Origin: NIOZ-UU13 sp035528395
GTDB taxonomy: Bacteria; Planctomycetota; Phycisphaerae; Sedimentisphaerales; Anaerobacaceae
Assembly (NCBI GenBank): GCA_035528395.1
Contig: DATKYR010000176.1
Coordinates: forward strand, 32,752 to 96,751
Length of the DNA: 64,000 bases
Reading direction: 5' to 3'
Program-made: the position numbers and the translations under genes
Shown here: positions 63,803 to 64,000 of the stretch, piece after piece
Numbering within the stretch: position 1 is the stretch's first letter
How the letters are laid out: every line of letters begins with the position of its first letter
The notes under the pieces: model-generated
What the model was told of the DNA's origin: nothing
What the model saw: only the letters and a program-made list of their open reading frames with translations
The model's database searches: none

Positions 63803-63975
63803 CTTTTTCAGGAGCTGAAAAATACACTATTTTACAGTGACATCATGTCTCCATTTTGTCACCACAGATGTCAAATTTGATGAGTGATGAACGCACCTAA
63901 CATTAAATTCTTGCCCAAAAACAAATCTTTTCAAGAATTTTAAAGATAAAATCGGATTGAGTAGTGCGACCAGCT
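63798..63975 (+). repeat. Repeat family copy 4
   Basis: GTCACCTTTTTCAGGAGCTG opens the copy, and AGTGAC (63836-63841) pairs imperfectly with its start. CATGTCTCCATTTTGTCACC and a diverged AT-rich centre lead to ATCGGATTGAGTAGTGCG. It is the most diverged of the four long copies. Confidence 0.7.
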
Positions 63976-64000
63976 AAGGCTGGCGTGTTCAGAAAGAGTT

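Noticed and set aside
42990..63975. Integron attC sites or a CRISPR array as explanation for the repeats
   Set aside because: The copies are kilobases apart with whole genes between them, lack GTTRRRY-type core sites and are too long and diverged for CRISPR repeats; no integron integrase or Cas gene is present.

Overview
The window looks like a chromosomal stretch of a planctomycete, probably of the Phycisphaerae or Sedimentisphaerales type. This is inferred from several things: dockerin-like repeats inside secreted proteins, modular secreted proteins built from TYYWRVDE-type Fn3-like units with a carbohydrate-binding-like tail, an ECF sigma factor next to a Ser/Thr kinase with TPR and propeller modules, a DUF6057 plus beta-propeller pair, and a ribosomal protein cluster without rpmD (L30). 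No 16S rRNA gene is present, so the placement is not proven.

Layout. 1-2859 (minus): most of a secreted DUF3160 protein with two internal dockerin-like repeats, running off the left edge. 3184-4098: a XerC/D-type tyrosine recombinase. 4099-4449: a palindrome-rich spacer. 4450-6729: a HEAT-repeat lipoprotein. 6741-7151 (minus): a decayed efflux-adaptor fragment. 7541-41795: one co-oriented run of translation and transcription genes, in the order tRNA-Thr, tuf, rpmG, tRNA-Trp, secE, nusG, rplKAJL, rpoBC, rpsLG, terminator, fusA, a strong promoter with a long structured leader, then the fused S10-spc-alpha operons (rpsJ to rplQ), including secY, adk, map, infA and a 37-codon rpmJ. A HIT hydrolase and initiator tRNA-fMet close this part.

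From about 42.4 kb the character changes to an accessory region of planctomycete signalling and secreted proteins: a propeller/dockerin/LamG gene split by an in-frame stop, a secreted tandem SnoaL protein, an ECF sigma factor plus kinase pair behind a consensus promoter, two paralogous secreted modular proteins with different N-terminal domains, an ECF plus membrane anti-sigma pair, and a DUF6057 plus CxxCH-propeller pair. A repeat family of about 180-220 bp (four copies plus one partial) lies between these genes and was not seen elsewhere in the window.

How the genes work together. The central 34 kb supplies the core of transcription (RNAP alpha, beta, beta', NusG), translation (EF-Tu, EF-G, IF-1, most ribosomal proteins), secretion (SecE, SecY) and N-terminal processing (Map). 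Unusual points there are an XRE-like HTH domain fused to the N-terminus of ribosomal protein L22, a Lys/Glu-rich N-terminal extension on L7/L12, and a recurrent GATACGA motif just upstream of many start codons. The most striking parts of the accessory region are the repeat family, a duplicated gene-plus-flank unit with swapped N-terminal domains, and the CxxCH propeller operon.
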